From Sitta carolinensis (taxonomy: Eukaryota > Chordata > Aves > Passeriformes > Sittidae), in assembly GCA_032173965.1 (NCBI GenBank), contig JAVUNC010000005.1, forward strand, positions 42,766,501 through 42,830,500: a stretch of DNA of 64,000 nt. The letters run 5' to 3'. Position numbers and translations under genes: made by a program. The notes beneath the pieces were generated by a model. The model was not told the origin of the DNA, did not search any database, and saw only the letters and a program-made list of their open reading frames with translations. Positions 1 through 14,600 of the stretch are shown piece by piece. Within the stretch, counting starts at the first letter, position 1; every line of letters starts with the position of its first letter.

Positions 1-3000
1 AGCTGTTGGTGCCAGTCCAGGGGCAAACAGGGCACAGAGAGAGTGGAAGTGTCACCATTTCACATTCCACACTTGTGAATCTCTGAGAATCTATTCTGTG
101 GTTCTGGACTGGGTATTTGCTAGGCAGTACTACCAACACACTTGTAGGAGAATAATTCTGCATTTAGGAATAAAAGCAAAATTTCATAGAATAAGACACA
201 ATCTAACCTTAAAATAATTTCTTCTTAAAATCAAAGAAACAGGAGTCTAATTCTCTAATTTATGCCTAGAGTCCAGCTGGCTCTCAATGACAAGACACAA
301 ATGGCACTCAATGCTGATCTAAGATTTTTCTGCTATGAAATCAGAAAGTATTTATTTCATTTACTTTGCTACTCACAAAATACTTAGGTTAAAGACCACA
401 AAGAAAATTAGTCCAGCCTTCAGGGATGAGTAACGAACTTATGAACAACTGATGATATAAGAGGAGCATGCTGCTCATAGTATGCCAAATTTTTGCAGTT
501 CACTTACAAAGTCTCTTTTGTAATCCTAGATTCATTAAATACCAGGATCTGCACTGCTTCAAAACCTGTGTCTTTCTACATTTGCTTGGGCTATATTTGG
601 CTTCTTGATATACTGTAAGAAGAAAAACTCACCACAATCTCTTCAATTTTCATTTTGGATAATCTTAAAAATTTTGGTTTTTTCACTGCATGAAGGCATG
701 GAGAACATCTCAATGAAGCTTGAATCTGTAACACCTGCATCCTTTTTGTAATACAGAATTATAAATCAGAGTAGTAACTATTTCCCAAAAAGCGCCATCA
801 TCCCACTATTCAGCTGCTTGTTGTCCACAGTTCTGCCTTCTGAAAGAAGTCCTGCCTCTGTGTACAAGAAGTGAATGTCACAGTAAATATAACAGGCATA
901 TTTCAGTCCAGACTTTGTACCACATAAGATATTTAATTGGATACTCAGGAAAGAAAGAGGTATAATTTTTAGATGGTTCCAGAAATTGCTAGTTTTTAAG
1001 ACATAAAGCTTTTCAGAGTGGTTTGCTTTAAAAATGCACAGCAAGTCTTAATGACAGATATTTGAGTCCTAACCCAGCTGAAACGACTGTATGTTGTACC
1101 AACTTTAATAGGATTGGGAAAAGAGCTGGAAATCACATGTTTGCATGAAAAAGATGGGACTGCATGTATTAATTAGAAGCAGAAATTTAAAAACACTTCA
1201 CTGACAGGATGCCCTTGTTCATGCAGACAACCTTACTTGCCTTCAAATTCATCAAAGTATCTTTAACCCTGAAGTTATCCTGCTTCTCAACAGAGATCAT
1301 GTGGTTTCTCATGTGCATACAAAGCATGGTTCATGCCAGAGAACTGTGCAGTGTGCAGAGAAGCCTAAAGGCAGAGAATTTGGCCACTGTCTATGTGAAC
1401 ATGGCCAAGCCAGCCTGGAACAGCACGGCTCATCCACTCAGACTGTCCCAGCATCTCAGCCACGTCCTTGTACAAAAAGCCTTCAAGGAAAGGGTCACTC
1501 CGAGTGCTGTCCACACCCACAAACAGATGTAGAAAAGGAATGATAATACAGCAATTGGCCATGATAAACTCTCAAGAGAAATTTTGTAACCCACAATTAG
1601 CCAGGATAATCCCAAACACGTAGTTTGTCTCCTATGAAAACTGTTTGACCTCAGATTTCTTTCTTGGATCATGTTACTGATCATTTTTAATTTTTTTCAT
1701 GTCCCTCCCTTGGGCATTCAATGTAATAGCTCTGTTTACTAGAGTTTCAGCCATTCCAATGTAATATGAGGGTGTCAAAAACACACTGTTATTTCAAGCT
1801 TACAAACTTAAATCAATGGCATGGTTGGTGGCATATGATTTAAATAAAGGTAATATACAACTTCAAAGGAATGTTACCAAATACTAAAACTCTCTTAGAA
1901 AGACCTCACGAGCAGCCAGAGATTTTCAAAGATTCCTTTACAGTGGAAGCTCTGTTCTATGCTTAGAAGAGTCACATTTTAAGCAGTATTAGATTTGTTG
2001 GACTTCCATCCAAGGAAACCGCAGGTATATTTCAAAGCAGAAACCTCTGTTCTCTGCAAATAGTTATTACTTAGCAGCAAAAGTATTGCAGCATTTGTTA
2101 TCTTTATTCCTATAAAAAGAAGACACCCAACTATCTGCACAGCACATAATAACAATAATAACAGTATTTCAAGATGTTTTTTATTTTTATGATGCAGAAT
2201 CATGAAACTCACACAAAACATTTAGGTAAGAGTCCTTGGACAATAGCTGAATCTTAAAACTACCAAAAGAGTCCCTGTGACCCTCAATTTTATTATTATC
2301 TCGAGTAGTCATACATAGCTAAGTAGTCATATATGCTAAGTTTTACAGCATATAATTTTATTGCACCAGACCCTGTGGTCATGCATAAATCACACATTGA
2401 GAATAGTGTAAACACCACTTCAAAGGTGCTCTGTAGGAGCTATTCTTCAATGTGAAAGCCATTAGAATAAAATCAAGAATTTTTGTCCTTAAAACTGCAT
2501 TATTTTGTATAGTCTCAAAGTCCATGATTCATCTCCAGATAGTAAGCATTCAAGGACAAAGCTGTAAGGGGTAAGCAGAAGAAGTAAGTCTATATTGCTG
2601 TTTAGCAATATTTATATTGGTATTTATAAAAGTACATATTGTTTTATAACATCAGAAAGATAATAGATTTTTGATAAATACTAACAGATGCACATTCCAA
2701 GTTGTGTGTGAGCAATTCATGTGCACAGGAGTTCACAGTATCAACAGTGGGATTGGTTTTTAGAAGCTATAAGTGAATCATTCTGATGGAAAACAAAATA
2801 ACATGATCTCTGCCAGTCAGTTCTTGGAAAATAAACCACACGTGCATAATTGTGAAATGAGGAGGCAGCATTTCCGTTCAATCAGCTTGTCTGAAACATC
2901 TATTATTTCTGTTTTGTTCTCAACAAAGATGCTCACGTGTACAGAGGTTACAGACAAACCAAGCAGCTGCTGAGAGGTTGGGGTCAAGCTGCTGGAGCTC

Positions 3001-5064
3001 CATTTCAGGCAATATCTAGTCAAAAACATAATGCACAAATGCTTCCTAGTATTCTGGGAAGCTGGGAGTAATATGGACCTAAAATACCATCACTTACTGA
3101 ACAAGGATGAATTTTAATCATATTAGCAAATCCAGTATCCCAGCCATGCTTTGAATCTGCTTTGGGCCTGCTGGAATATGGCTACCAATAATAAAAGAAA
3201 CAGCAGAAACATTTGCAACTTGCTGGTCTGCACTCAGGATTGTCAGCATATGACCTATAACCCAACCAAAGCAAGGAAAAAACCTCGCTTAATATTGCCA
3301 GTGGAATACTCTGGAGCCTTGTTCTTTATTTCCCCCTCTCACTTCATTTTGAAAAGGAGTTTATCACTGTAGCTACTACTTGATGCAATGATACTGCAAT
3401 GTTTTCCAGCCAAGAACTGAGGTCGAAAGCTTTGTCCATTCCAACATGCATAATTTCAAACAATGTTGGGTTATTTTTAAATTACAACTGGAAAAACAGG
3501 TAAATTTCCACCTTTGCAGTAGCAGCCGTTATTTAATGTACAAATTCTAAGAAAACAATAACAACAGAGGGGAAAAAAGAGAGCAATAGAGCATTTTGTA
3601 AAACTGTCCACAGTATGATAAAATACAGCTTACTAAAATGCAACAAATCAGTTGGGATCTTATCTGGAGAATTTTCTTTATCTGTGCACCTTTTAAATCA
3701 TTGTTATTCCAACCTCTTTTGCTTCCAAGGCTCATTCATCAGGAGGGCTTTTGTTATCTGAAGGCTAAGTAAACAGGAGGGAAAACAAGCAACCCAAGCT
3801 ATTGTATGTCACTGGACAATGTCTTACTGCCACCTTGTGTTGAGCAAAAAGCATGAATAGCTCATATCTCATGGATATTTAAACAAAAACAAACCATTTT
3901 ACAGAAAATAAGCAAGGACAAAAAATTTCAGGAAGGTATGTGTGAATATGTGAATATATGTGTAATATTTTACAGATAGTTTAAGAGTTCAAAGAGGAAA
4001 ATTATTATTTTCATTTCGAATTTGTCCTCACTAGCAAGCAGCAAATTTTAGTTACACCATAAAGAACAGGATTTCTTGAGAAGCCTGAGAGATTTTTATC
4101 CTACTCTTGAGCTACTAATCAAACATTGCAAATTCCTCACACACATCCAAGCAATGAAAAATTACTACAGTGCTGTAGCTTCTTAAGGGTTTGGCAAAAA
4201 TCCACCTGCTGCAGACAACTTTCCCGCCCACTGAACAAATCATATACAATGTCAGGATTGGTCCTTGCACTTAAACAAAGTACAAGATCAATGCTTAGAG
4301 AAACTCTGTCCTCTGGTAGCTTCACAGCCATTAGCTCCTTGTGAAGCAATCACTGCACGGCAGCACACACACAGATAAGAGATGACAGACTTCTGCAGCA
4401 AACGTTTGACCTTGCAGAATGATGTTAAAAGTAAACAGTTAATTAGTGTATATATATTAGAGATGCTACCATTACTAAACTGTGCTCTCTATTCATCATT
4501 ACAAGACAGTGTTGTCCCTACTGTGAGGGCTCACTGAACATTCTTTGTTTTAAACCTGTAGCTTTGAACTTTCAGCTTCTGGTTTGCAGACCTCTCAAAG
4601 TCCTGTGAACGATTTCCAAGGTGCCCACAAAACCAGATTTTTTTTTAAAGCATATTTTTAAGAAAGAATATCTCTTTTGTAATTAACTGTATATGCAAAG
4701 ATTTCAGAAGGTTTTATTTCTCCATGGGCCAAAATGTAAAGGTCCATAAACTGAAGGAGGTAGGAAAGCACTGAATTAAAGCTCACACATGACTTCTAAA
4801 CTTTGGGCACCACTCAAATAACAATTAAGGACACCACATACTTTTACCTTCAGATCTGTTGAAATCAGTAAAAAGGTTACTATCAACTTAACTGATTAGT
4901 ATGGTGCCAAGCAAGTTATAAACGTCTTTAGAATTTTCAAGGTTGCCATGCTATCATAGCCATGGATTCCTTTGATATAGTAGATAATGTGATCATCTGA
5001 CAAGTCTTCAGAAGATTAGAAAGCATCTTGGGGTGTTAATATTGATTGGCGAGAAGTGGCTCAA
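1..5064. other. AT-rich DNA upstream of PLEKHG7 with no gene recognised
   Basis: No exon with matching splice sites, no RNA gene and no identifiable repeat was seen on either strand. The short open frames here have no protein-like composition. A CTCF-like motif at 3828-3843 is listed separately. Confidence 0.5.
3828..3843 (-). promoter_or_regulatory. Candidate CTCF binding motif
   Basis: Read on the - strand the site is close to the vertebrate CTCF core, with AAGGTGGCAG intact. It was found by eye only and has no score or occupancy data. Confidence 0.35.
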
Positions 5065-6370
5065 TGTCGTAGTTTGGAAAAAAATGAGTTTTTTCTGAAC
5101 TTCAGTGGTCAAACCAATGAGTGCTCAGGTTTAAAGACTGGCACCTGGTGTGGCCACTGAGGACAAGGATCCGCCTCTGAGAACACAAGGGGTTAAAAGC
5201 AGAGGGCTCCCCGGAAAGCTCTCTCTTGGTTCCGGTCCCTGAGGACGGAGGGATCTCCCCTGCCCAGCGGCTGGCTGGGCGGGGGAGGGGAAGCCATGCG
5301 GCCTGGGTGAGGTAGGGCCGGAACCTCGGGCACAGAGGGGGAGAGGAAAATCCTGTGGGATGGAAGGGTGGCAGACAGCCTTCTTTTCCCTTTCCCTCCC
5401 CCCCTTCCCCCCCCCGGAGGGAGACTGAGAAACCGTGTGTGTGATCTTCGTCACCTTGAAATTTGATATCAACAACTAGACAGTACGGCCGAAGAAGTAT
5501 GGGGGGGTGGCGCGAGAAGAGTGCCCAGCAGCAAAAATACCGTGAGAGTTCTGGGAAAACAAAGCCCAAGATTTTAACCCTTTTTGTAAATGATGGAAAC
5601 TTTATAAATACTAATCCTCCTGAATTTAAAGAAGCCAGATAGAAAGAACTGAGCAAAGATGATGGAAGTTTGTGTAAGTAGAAGATTGTCAGAAAACGCT
5701 GAAAAGAATCCTAGGTGGGAGGAGATGATGGAGTGGCTTTGGCTGGACTCTTTTGTATAGCCATAGACGGACTCATTTTTTTTCTATAACATAGAAACTG
5801 TATCTGGGGAGAGGCATTGGCTTGGAGCCAAGAGTGGACAGTAGTGTGAACAGAGATGAGAAGTGTCCCCAAAATTTGAGAGGCTGTCGTTTCTTGGAAT
5901 TAACCAAAGCATCTTTAAAAAAGAGAAACCCTAGAAACAGCTCTGGTCCATGCACAGTGGTGAGAGCACTGGACATAGAGGAAGAGGCCACGATGTGGTG
6001 CAAGAAAGACTCCTATCTCTCCTCAACGAGCTGAGTACTGATTATCGGAAGAGTGGTAATAGACTAAAGATTAATTATCTAAAAGGTGGTAACGTGATGG
6101 AGAATTTTCAGTTTGTTTTGTTAAGTTGAGAACTGGTGGGGGGGGGGAGGAAGAGTGTTTTTTAAAGTTTCCATGTTCTTCTGTATGTGTCTTCTTTGCC
6201 TATTATAAGTAATAAAATTTTTTTCCTTTTACTTTCTAAATTAAACACTGTTTTGCTCTGTTTTTGGTCACATCTCACAAAAGATACCAAAGACAGTATA
6301 TCGTTATAGGGGCACTGGCCTTGTGCCAACGTCAAACCTTTAACACTCCATTAATTCCATCATCATCAAA
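5065..6370 (+). mobile_element. Candidate endogenous retrovirus LTR with a small piece of the internal region
   Basis: The stretch starts with TGTCGTAGTTTGG, the kind of 5' end seen in avian LTRs, and is GC-rich between 5150 and 5530. It has an AATAAA near 6210 followed by T-rich sequence. After about 6295 the text GTGCCAACGTCAAACC resembles a decayed primer-binding-site region. No 3' LTR or target duplication was found and no open retroviral gene is present. The right edge is a guess. The GC-rich part could instead be a promoter-like island. Confidence 0.4.
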
Positions 6371-6607
6371 CGGTTCATGCGAGCATTACAAAGTGGTGAT
6401 GGACTAAAGGTGTGCTAGTTCCACCTCCCAACAAGTCAGTGCCTGCAGTGCCTGTATTCCCAGCACAAAAGAATGGAAATTGCAGAGCTTCATCTAGTAT
6501 GATAAATGGATGAACTAGTTACTTAACTCCATCAGCATGATAAAGAATCTTTTCAGACATTTATGATGGTTGCTACCCAAAGTCATAGAATGTCAGGTAT
6601 TTGATGT

Positions 6608-7030
6608 TGTTGTGGCCCGAGATTCCAAAAGTCTGTTTTCCCAGCCCCGCGTCAGAAGAACAAGCTGAGATCTTTCTGTTCTGGTTTTCAAGGTTGTTTA
6701 TTTTTCTGTTATCTCTTACATTCTTGCTCTGGCCTGCTGAGGTCTGTTCTGCAGGTCAGGTTGAGACAGACTGACACCCCTTGGGGCACTGTTTACCTTT
6801 TATGCTAAAAACTACATATACTTTTTTTACAATAATTCTCCATTACCTATCAGCTGTGTTGGACAGTGTGTCTCTAAACCAATTAAAAAGTGCCACCATC
6901 AAAGCAGAAGATGGAGGGCAAGAAGACAAAGAAGAACCACACACACAAATTCCTCCTTCTTTGTCTCTCGAACTCCCTTCTAAAATCCCAAAATTCTACT
7001 TTTTCACCCTATGATACGTTAACTATCATT
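6608..7030. mobile_element. Candidate LTR fragment of a passerine-type retroelement
   Basis: The stretch from TGTTGTGGCCCGAGATTCC to about 7030, including GTGTCTCTAAACCAATTAAA and GCCACCATCAAAGCAGAAGA, resembles a dispersed repeat I associate with passerine LTRs. Orientation and ends are uncertain, and I could not find a target-site duplication. Confidence 0.4.
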
Positions 7031-8330
7031 CTACTTAAATTCTTGTGACTTAAAAATTTTCCAGGGCAATCAGACGAATGTCCTGGGTTCTGACAATAGA
7101 ATAGAGCTATCTTAATATACTTGACAGAGGCACAATGCTATCACTCAAGGCTCCACTGACTTCAGTCACTGCAGCCTGTCCTCAAGACATTATGTGCAGA
7201 GTTTGTCAAAGTGCTGCTGCAGCAATTGCAAAAGACCATTAGAAATCAAACAATCATTAAATATGTATAATATGAATTACCACTTCAGTTTTGACATCTA
7301 TAACAACTTCCCACTGACATATTAACTCTTTGCTCATTATATGAAACTTTTCTCTTTTACTATTGTTTCTAAAAAGGAAAATCTGTGTTTTAGGCAGTCA
7401 TGGGAACATTAAGATTTCTGTAGGACAAGGAGAGGTTGGAAGGCAATTCTCCTCTTACTGCTGCTGTATTTGTCACTGGCTTTTCATTCCTTCATTTAGT
7501 TTAATTTCCTTTCCTTATTATTCTCCTTTGCTCTTTATCCTCCCCTTTGCTACAAAAACCAAAAGCAAGACCTATGCCTTTTTAAATCCAAAAAGTGCGA
7601 GGATCACCTAAGTCTGATACCCCTCTTGTATATAAGCAAGAAAGATAACAGTCATGGAGAGATTATCAGACTTTGTTTCCCAGGATGTCTTCCATTCTGA
7701 CACTCTAAGTCTCAATTGATTTGGGGGCTCCTAAATCTGTAATAAGGCAACATGTTTTATTTGAATCTCTCCTAGTCTGAAAAACCCACTCCATTATACA
7801 TTCACAGAAATGCTCAATGGCCTCATTATAGATCCTGAAAAAAACTACCATGAGGTCAAATACCAGGAAGACATTAGACACATGTTCATTTATATCCTTA
7901 AGTGTAAAGAAGAAATAATTGAGATGGTCTCTTCAGTGGCAGCACTGTCAAGCTAGCAGTACTCATCCAGATGCCATGAAGGACATGGGCATAACAAAAC
8001 CTACTAAAACCAGTTGTTAAAACTGAAGATGTCCCTTTCACACTGCAGGGAGAAAACTCACCCATACCCACAGGTGAAATAGCCATCAATATCAAGGTGG
8101 TGCAGTATGGATTTGGACTACAAATCCATGAGAAATCTAACTGCTGTCATCTGATCCCAGCAAACCCTGACTGTGCCACAGCCTTGAAGGTGTTCAGTTG
8201 GAAAAGCCTATCTGGAGGGTCTGACATACTAGCTATGCCTCTTCAGGTCTTTGAATCAGACTTGTTTGATGGTAGCCATCTGTAAAACTTTGAGTAGACT
8301 AGTATTTTATCCTACTTCTGTCTGTAAATC
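7031..8330. other. No gene recognised
   Basis: AT-rich, non-repetitive sequence with no splice-flanked open frame that reads like protein. Confidence 0.45.
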
Positions 8331-8335
8331 CAGAA

Positions 8336-8613
8336 TTTTATAGGACAAGGGGGAATGGTTTTAAACTGAAAAACAGTAGAGCAAGATTGCATACTAAGAA
8401 GAAATTCTTTAGTGTGAGGGTGGTGAGGCACTGTAACAGGATGCCCGGAGAAGCTGTGAATGTCCCATTCCTGGGAGGATACAAGGCCAGGCTGGATGGG
8501 ACCCTGAGCAACCTGGTCTAGTGCAAGGTGTGCCTGCCCATGGCAGGGGGTGGGAACTCGATGATCTTTAAGGTCCCTGCCAATTCAGACCACAGTATTA
8601 TTTTATGACAAGT
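8336..8613 (+). mobile_element. CR1 LINE 3' end fragment
   Basis: A typical avian CR1 tail: GACAAGGGGGAATGGTTTTA, then GAGGGTGGTGAGGCACTG, then GCCAGGCTGGATGGG, then GATCTTTAAGGTCCCTGCC and a decayed ATTTTATGA end. It is 5'-truncated, as most CR1 copies are, and has no open frame. Confidence 0.9.
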
Positions 8614-11600
8614 CATTCACTGAATTATAGGAGTCATATTCAGCTGCTTTTTCCTGCAAGAGTTCGAAGTACTTCTTTGTTAAATCCTTAATCCTTTATT
8701 TAGGGCTTGGGACTTAAATAGCTTTATATTGTTTTAACTTGCCAGTGAAAAAGAAAACACAAGAGGAAATGTATGGTCACAGAGCAGCCCGTTTTTCCTG
8801 TGTAGGTTCACCCACACTATCACAGACAATGGCTGCCCAGCTGCCAGTATTTAACAACAAACAAACATCAAGAAACAAAATATTAAACTACTACTGGGAC
8901 AGAAGTTGGTTTGTTGTCTTACATAACACTGAGAAAGAACTTGTTCAGGAAGGACAGTCAGTATTTCAAGTAGAGGGGCTATACAAGTACATCATTCATG
9001 AAAAGAGTCCTGCCTCTGGGACAGAAGATGAAAGGGAGCTAAACAGCCAGCAGGATGCAAAATGACAGCTGTTTAAACCACATTTCTAACTGCTGTGGTC
9101 AAGGTTTGATATCTCTGGGGATCAAGCAGGCAGTCATAAAAAGGGTGGGACTCAGGAAAACAGAAAAGATCAGCATATTATTATTTCTATTGTGATCAGA
9201 CTGTTCCTGTCCCATAACAGGTAATTACCAACTGCCAGAGTTTACCCTGTTTACCCAGTCCAAACATCTGGTTACCCAGACCCTATTTTTCTCACTAAAG
9301 CTTTAATGAATTTTAACATGTTTGAAAGAGCATTTCCCTCTGGCTTATCAAGATAAACCAAGGTATAAACAATCCCCTTGGGTCTGGTACATCCTCTGCT
9401 GAATAGTGTGTCAAATTCCCCTACCCTCCCAGGCAACTTACTTGCCCCCAGACCCCCTAACTCCTGATTTGCTGAAAAAAGTATCTGGGTATCTGGTGAA
9501 GTAAATGTCCTATGTCTTATGAGAAGGGGCATTCCCTGTTCTGTCCAGGAACAAGAATAAAGCTGCTGGAGAGCATCTTACCACCTAATGTTGTGGGGAG
9601 GATTTGCAGCAATTAAGGATGGCACCTCTGGCTCTGATACTCCCCTGCATGCTGCCTTCATCCATGACAAAGCAAGTCTCTCACTGCACCATCCCATCTG
9701 TGAATGCTCCCAGCCCTTGACTGTATTTTTATACTGCTTGCATCAACCAGACCCCCACAATTCTCTCTAGTGAGAGTAACTATGACCCACTCTGTCTAAA
9801 TCTATCTCTGACAGAAGAAAGCTGGAAATACAACCGGCAAACCAAATAACTGAGATCAAATTCAGTCTTCTAGGAAAATGTAGAATCCAGTGTGGCAGTG
9901 GGAAAGGGTGACAAGAACAGAGGTAGGGCACACTGACCAAACTCCAAATTCCTGGAATTACTCTAAACATGATTTACAAGTTCCCCATTGAACCAAACAC
10001 CTGCCTTCACATGAAACATTGGTTATTTTCTCCTCCAACTTTTTATTCTTAGCACAGAGAACATCTCATAGGTAGGCAAGCTCTTTAATCGTTGTACTGT
10101 CAGCAGCTGGAAGGCAGGGAGAATTGTGCCAATGAAACTTTTCATCCAAATTTCAGTAAGGTACTTCTACACTGCTTCAGAAAGTTTCATTCAGCTGTTT
10201 ATTCCTGTTAGCTTACACTGAAACCAGTTACAAAAATGTAAAATCTGGCTTCAGTACCATATGTAGAAATTCATGGTAAGCAATACATTAAGTTTGACAA
10301 CGTGTTTGGTGAGACGTCACAGGGTACTGGGTGAAGCTATCCATTTTTTTCAACTTTACACAGAACTATCATCAGAGGAAAAGTGAGTGTTCCTTTACAC
10401 AGCCCTGTAAGCCTGCTGCTATGTCTGCCCAGCCCTTGCTCCATCAAAGACACTCTGACAATAAAAATTCAGAAAATTCAGAAAAAAAGAGAGAATTAGT
10501 ACATGGCTGAAGGATGATTTTCCTGCAGACAGTGGCTTCAGAACATGGATGATTACCACAGTTGCTGCTACTACGAGTTCCTGTTTCTCTTAGTTGCTGG
10601 TCTATGTCATCTCCCCTGCCTTCTCACTACAGCTGCCCAACAAAACATCTCAGCTACCTCCCCCTGCCCTCTCCCAGGGGCTGTTACATACACATGAAAT
10701 CTCTCTGCTCCTCAAGCATGCTTCACTTAAGACCTATCTATGAGGGACAAGGCTGAGAACAGAAAGCTAGTGACTCACACCACTACATCTTAGAAAGCCC
10801 CTTCCCCATAGGCTTATAAAACCCCATCAATCTCGTGCAAATCCCTGAAAATCCCATCCACTTTGATCTGACTAGAATGAGAAGAAATGGAAACAGCACA
10901 ACTGGGAAAGAGCTATGAACAGTTTCTAGGCTCTAAAAAGGATTTAGATTGTATAGAAAGAAAGCAGAGCTAGAAATCACATTGCATACTGGGACACTAC
11001 AACTGTTGATTAAAGCATAGCAGCTGTTCTGCTCCTTTCTTTTGTCAGGAAACAGTATAAGGCTGCAAGTAAAGCAGAACTTTGTGTCTGCATCCAAAGC
11101 TCATTTTAGAAATGAGACATACCTGTCCTTTGACCTGCAAATCCATAAGAAGAAGACATTTATCCCTTCTGTCTCAGGAAGTTAACTGACTTAATTTTCA
11201 CTTGACCCTTTCATATCCCTGAGATGATCCTTTGGTCTCTCAGAGAGCTGTCCTTTTCTGGCATTTTTTCTTTTTTTCCTTTTCCCCCATACAAAGGCAC
11301 ATACACACTCAAAAGGTTTCTGCTATAGGTACCTGAGTCTTGTAGCTCAGGTTATGGGAGGGCTTATCAGAGAAACAGGAAAGATGAGAGATGAAGCTGA
11401 GGGGACTTTGTGCAGCCTGACAAAATTGAATGTAACAGTAACAGACCAGCTAGCAGGAGGTGTCAACAATGGCTGTAAGACTCAAGAGACTGCATCACAG
11501 GTGAACGTTACCTGTAAATCTCACAAGTGGTCCCAGCTGGAGCCCAGCTCTGAAATCTCAACTACTAGTCACATTCAACTTGGAATTCGTATTTCTAGGA

Positions 11601-14600
11601 AAATAAATATTTTAAGTTGCAGTGTTCAGACACATTTTTTATATTCCTCCACGTGAGCATTCAAGTCTCTATTCCAGATCTGAGATATCCTTACAGAGTT
11701 CTTTGTGGCTTTTGAGATCATGGAGATATGGTCTTTATTTTACCAGAGTCCTCTTAGTCATCATCTGAATGCATTCTTATATCCACCTGATAACCACAAA
11801 TTTGTAACTGGCTATAGACAGGTTGGTGAGAAATACTGAACACATACATAGGTTTATTTATATCTGTGTGAAGTCATTATATCTGATAGATTCTGTTTGA
11901 GGGACTGCAGGCATGCATGTAATCAGCCTGTGAGATAATGCACAGGAAAAAGCAGCAGCACAATGACACAGCCAGCCTGAACTGTGGCATTTCCTGGTGT
12001 TTAGTGGATAATGTCAGCCTTTGTATTTGATTTCCCTTGGATTTGTGGTTTGTTTGTGATTTTCTGTTGAGGATAACCTTTCAAAAGCCTAATCCCTTCC
12101 ACTTTGAAGCTATGCTGCTTAGACAATAATCACACAAGCACCATGAAATGTTAGTCCAATTCTATCACTTTATTCTACTTCCCTATAGTCAAGCTGCCTT
12201 TAAAGTAATAAATAAGTGAATTGTGAATAGCATCTTTCATTCCTCCTTGGACAGGATTTTTTTAAAATTATATCCTATCTAGTTTGTAATTTGTAATTTG
12301 TTTGGAGTTCAGGGAGCTCAGTTTATACCATGCAAGCATAGACTATTTCTTTCAAAATAGAAGCTTTTTTTTTTTCCTTAATTACATGCTTTCTAAATGC
12401 TCATAGTTTAATCAATTAAAATCAAATTGGAAAAAAATACAGTGCCCTGCAGACTAGGAAGGGCTATTTTTATATCAGTTCCAATCTTTAATTTTTAGCT
12501 TTTCTTTTTCTTGAAAATGAGGTACCTTTTCCACTGTAAATTTTAGTGGGCTTTACTCTATCCAGTGTCATTAGCTGAGCAAATGTTCCTAAATCCTTTC
12601 AAAGGCAATTGTCTTTCATTGGAAAATTTCCGAGCATTTTCGAAACATTTTCTATTAATACCAATTAATAGAGAGCATTTTTTGCTCTGTTTTTTAATTC
12701 TGTAGATCATATTTTCATTTTCTTACTCTCCTCACCTAAAAGGTAGATTTTTCCCTCTTTGGGGAAGGGTATGGCTTTGTTTCCTGACTGTCTGATCCCT
12801 TTCTCCTGAGCAAATAGTTCTCCTTGGAGATCCTTACCACCTCAGTGTGCCCAGGTCTTTCCTGAGGAGTAGGAAAGGACAGCTTTGAATACTGTGAAAT
12901 CTGCAGGCATTTGGGTATCTCATCAGCAACAAGGTCTGATCCACTTAATCTGCACCTGAAACTAATATCCTCTTGAAAGCAGCATTAGGAGCCAAAACAA
13001 AACAAACACCAAAGGACAATAGCAAAAAAGATACCATAAACATACACATACAAAATAAAAGAAAAAAAAAAAAAAAAGAAGAAAAAGAGAGAAAAAAATC
13101 TTACATTCCTTAAAGTGCTTCTTAAAGCATATACATTTGCACTATCAACTATCAAACAGGGTGAGCACATCTCTTTTTCCTAGAAACCAAATGGGATAAA
13201 TATTAATAAAATGATGTAATACTGTCATGGTTTTGCAAATAAAGTATTTGAGTTTGTTTTCTTACTTCTTTCACTCAGAATAATCCTCCTCAATCCACGG
13301 TCACATCTAATGCTATGCAAAATCAAAGGCCCTGACCCCAGTTTAGAGGTTTCTTGATTTGGTTTGCGAATGAGTTTTGACAAAAAAACCTTTAAAGAAA
13401 ATGAAAGCACTGTACTGGAAAGCTTGTCTGTGTTTTTAAGCAAGCATTTTCAAGTTCACCAAGCCCTCTGAAAATGTGCCTTAATTACACAGAGTTGAAC
13501 ATTTCTAGACATTAGTGTTTCCTCACAGGTTATCTATCAAATAAATCATCTTTTTCCCAGCTTTCACTTTTAATTCATCAAAGAATGCCATGATCGATTC
13601 TGCTATTTTCCAATCAGTCCTACAACATAACAAAACAATGAATTATCAATGTTTGGATGAATTCTCAAATAGTTTGGTATTAAAATCTGTGTTCAAAACT
13701 ACTAACTAGTTAGCACACTTGTTAAAATAAAAAACTAAGCATAAATAAAATAAAAAGGGGATATACCACTATTATACTTTCATGAAAGATGAACCACGCA
13801 TAGTTAGATCCAGCTGAATGAATCAAGACAAGGAGGAGAAAAAAAATTGTTGGAGGAGTGGAAGCATTTAATCTGCTCTTGCAAATTACTATATGTTTGC
13901 GTGAGATCTGTTTTCCAAAATTTTCTCAGTGTGAAAAGTCCAGAAATCTAAAAGACACAAAATTTAATCCAGTGTATGGATCATGTTACCTTTTGTTCAG
14001 GGGCATTGATCCTGAAGCCACTTCCATCTGACCTGATAAACAAATCCCCTACAAACTAATCTGCAAGAAAAAGCTTGTTCCCTTTACCAGCTTTCAGTAA
14101 GGAGGCCTTGAGAGAGAAAATGCTACTGCCAAGACTAAAATTAGTTAATCAAGGAGTTGTTGAAAATTTCATTTAAAAGGATGTGATATATTCAAATCTA
14201 TGTTGGTAAGTTTGATCATATATTTTTTCTGCATGTGTGTGGTGTATTTCTGCGCTTTTTTTTAACAGCGTATTTTCTTTACAAATATTTTGCTGCTGAG
14301 AGATTCTACTCATGAAACTAACAGAGAAATAAAAAAAAATGGAAATATTTACTTCTTTAAAAAAAAAAAAAAAAAAAGCTTGCCAAACTGAAAAGCAAAA
14401 AATGGTCCTATTTTCAATACAATAATTTCACAAAAAGATGTCTTTAAGCTTTTCTACTTCTGGAACAGATCACTGTTCACATGAATATCTGGAAACTGCA
14501 TGCCAAGTTGCAAAATTCTGCCTGGAGAAGAGAGGATTACAAAAAAAAAAAAATATTATTATTTTTAAAAAAGCAATGACAGGAAATCTCAGAGCAATGG

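Noticed and set aside
5102..5656. 184-codon open frame on the - strand
   Set aside because: It lies in the GC-rich candidate LTR, has low-complexity Gly/Pro composition, and shows no domain or splice support.
11354..11656. 100-codon open frame with a donor-like CACAG|GTGAAC inside
   Set aside because: No convincing acceptor or family resemblance, so it cannot be placed in PLEKHG7.
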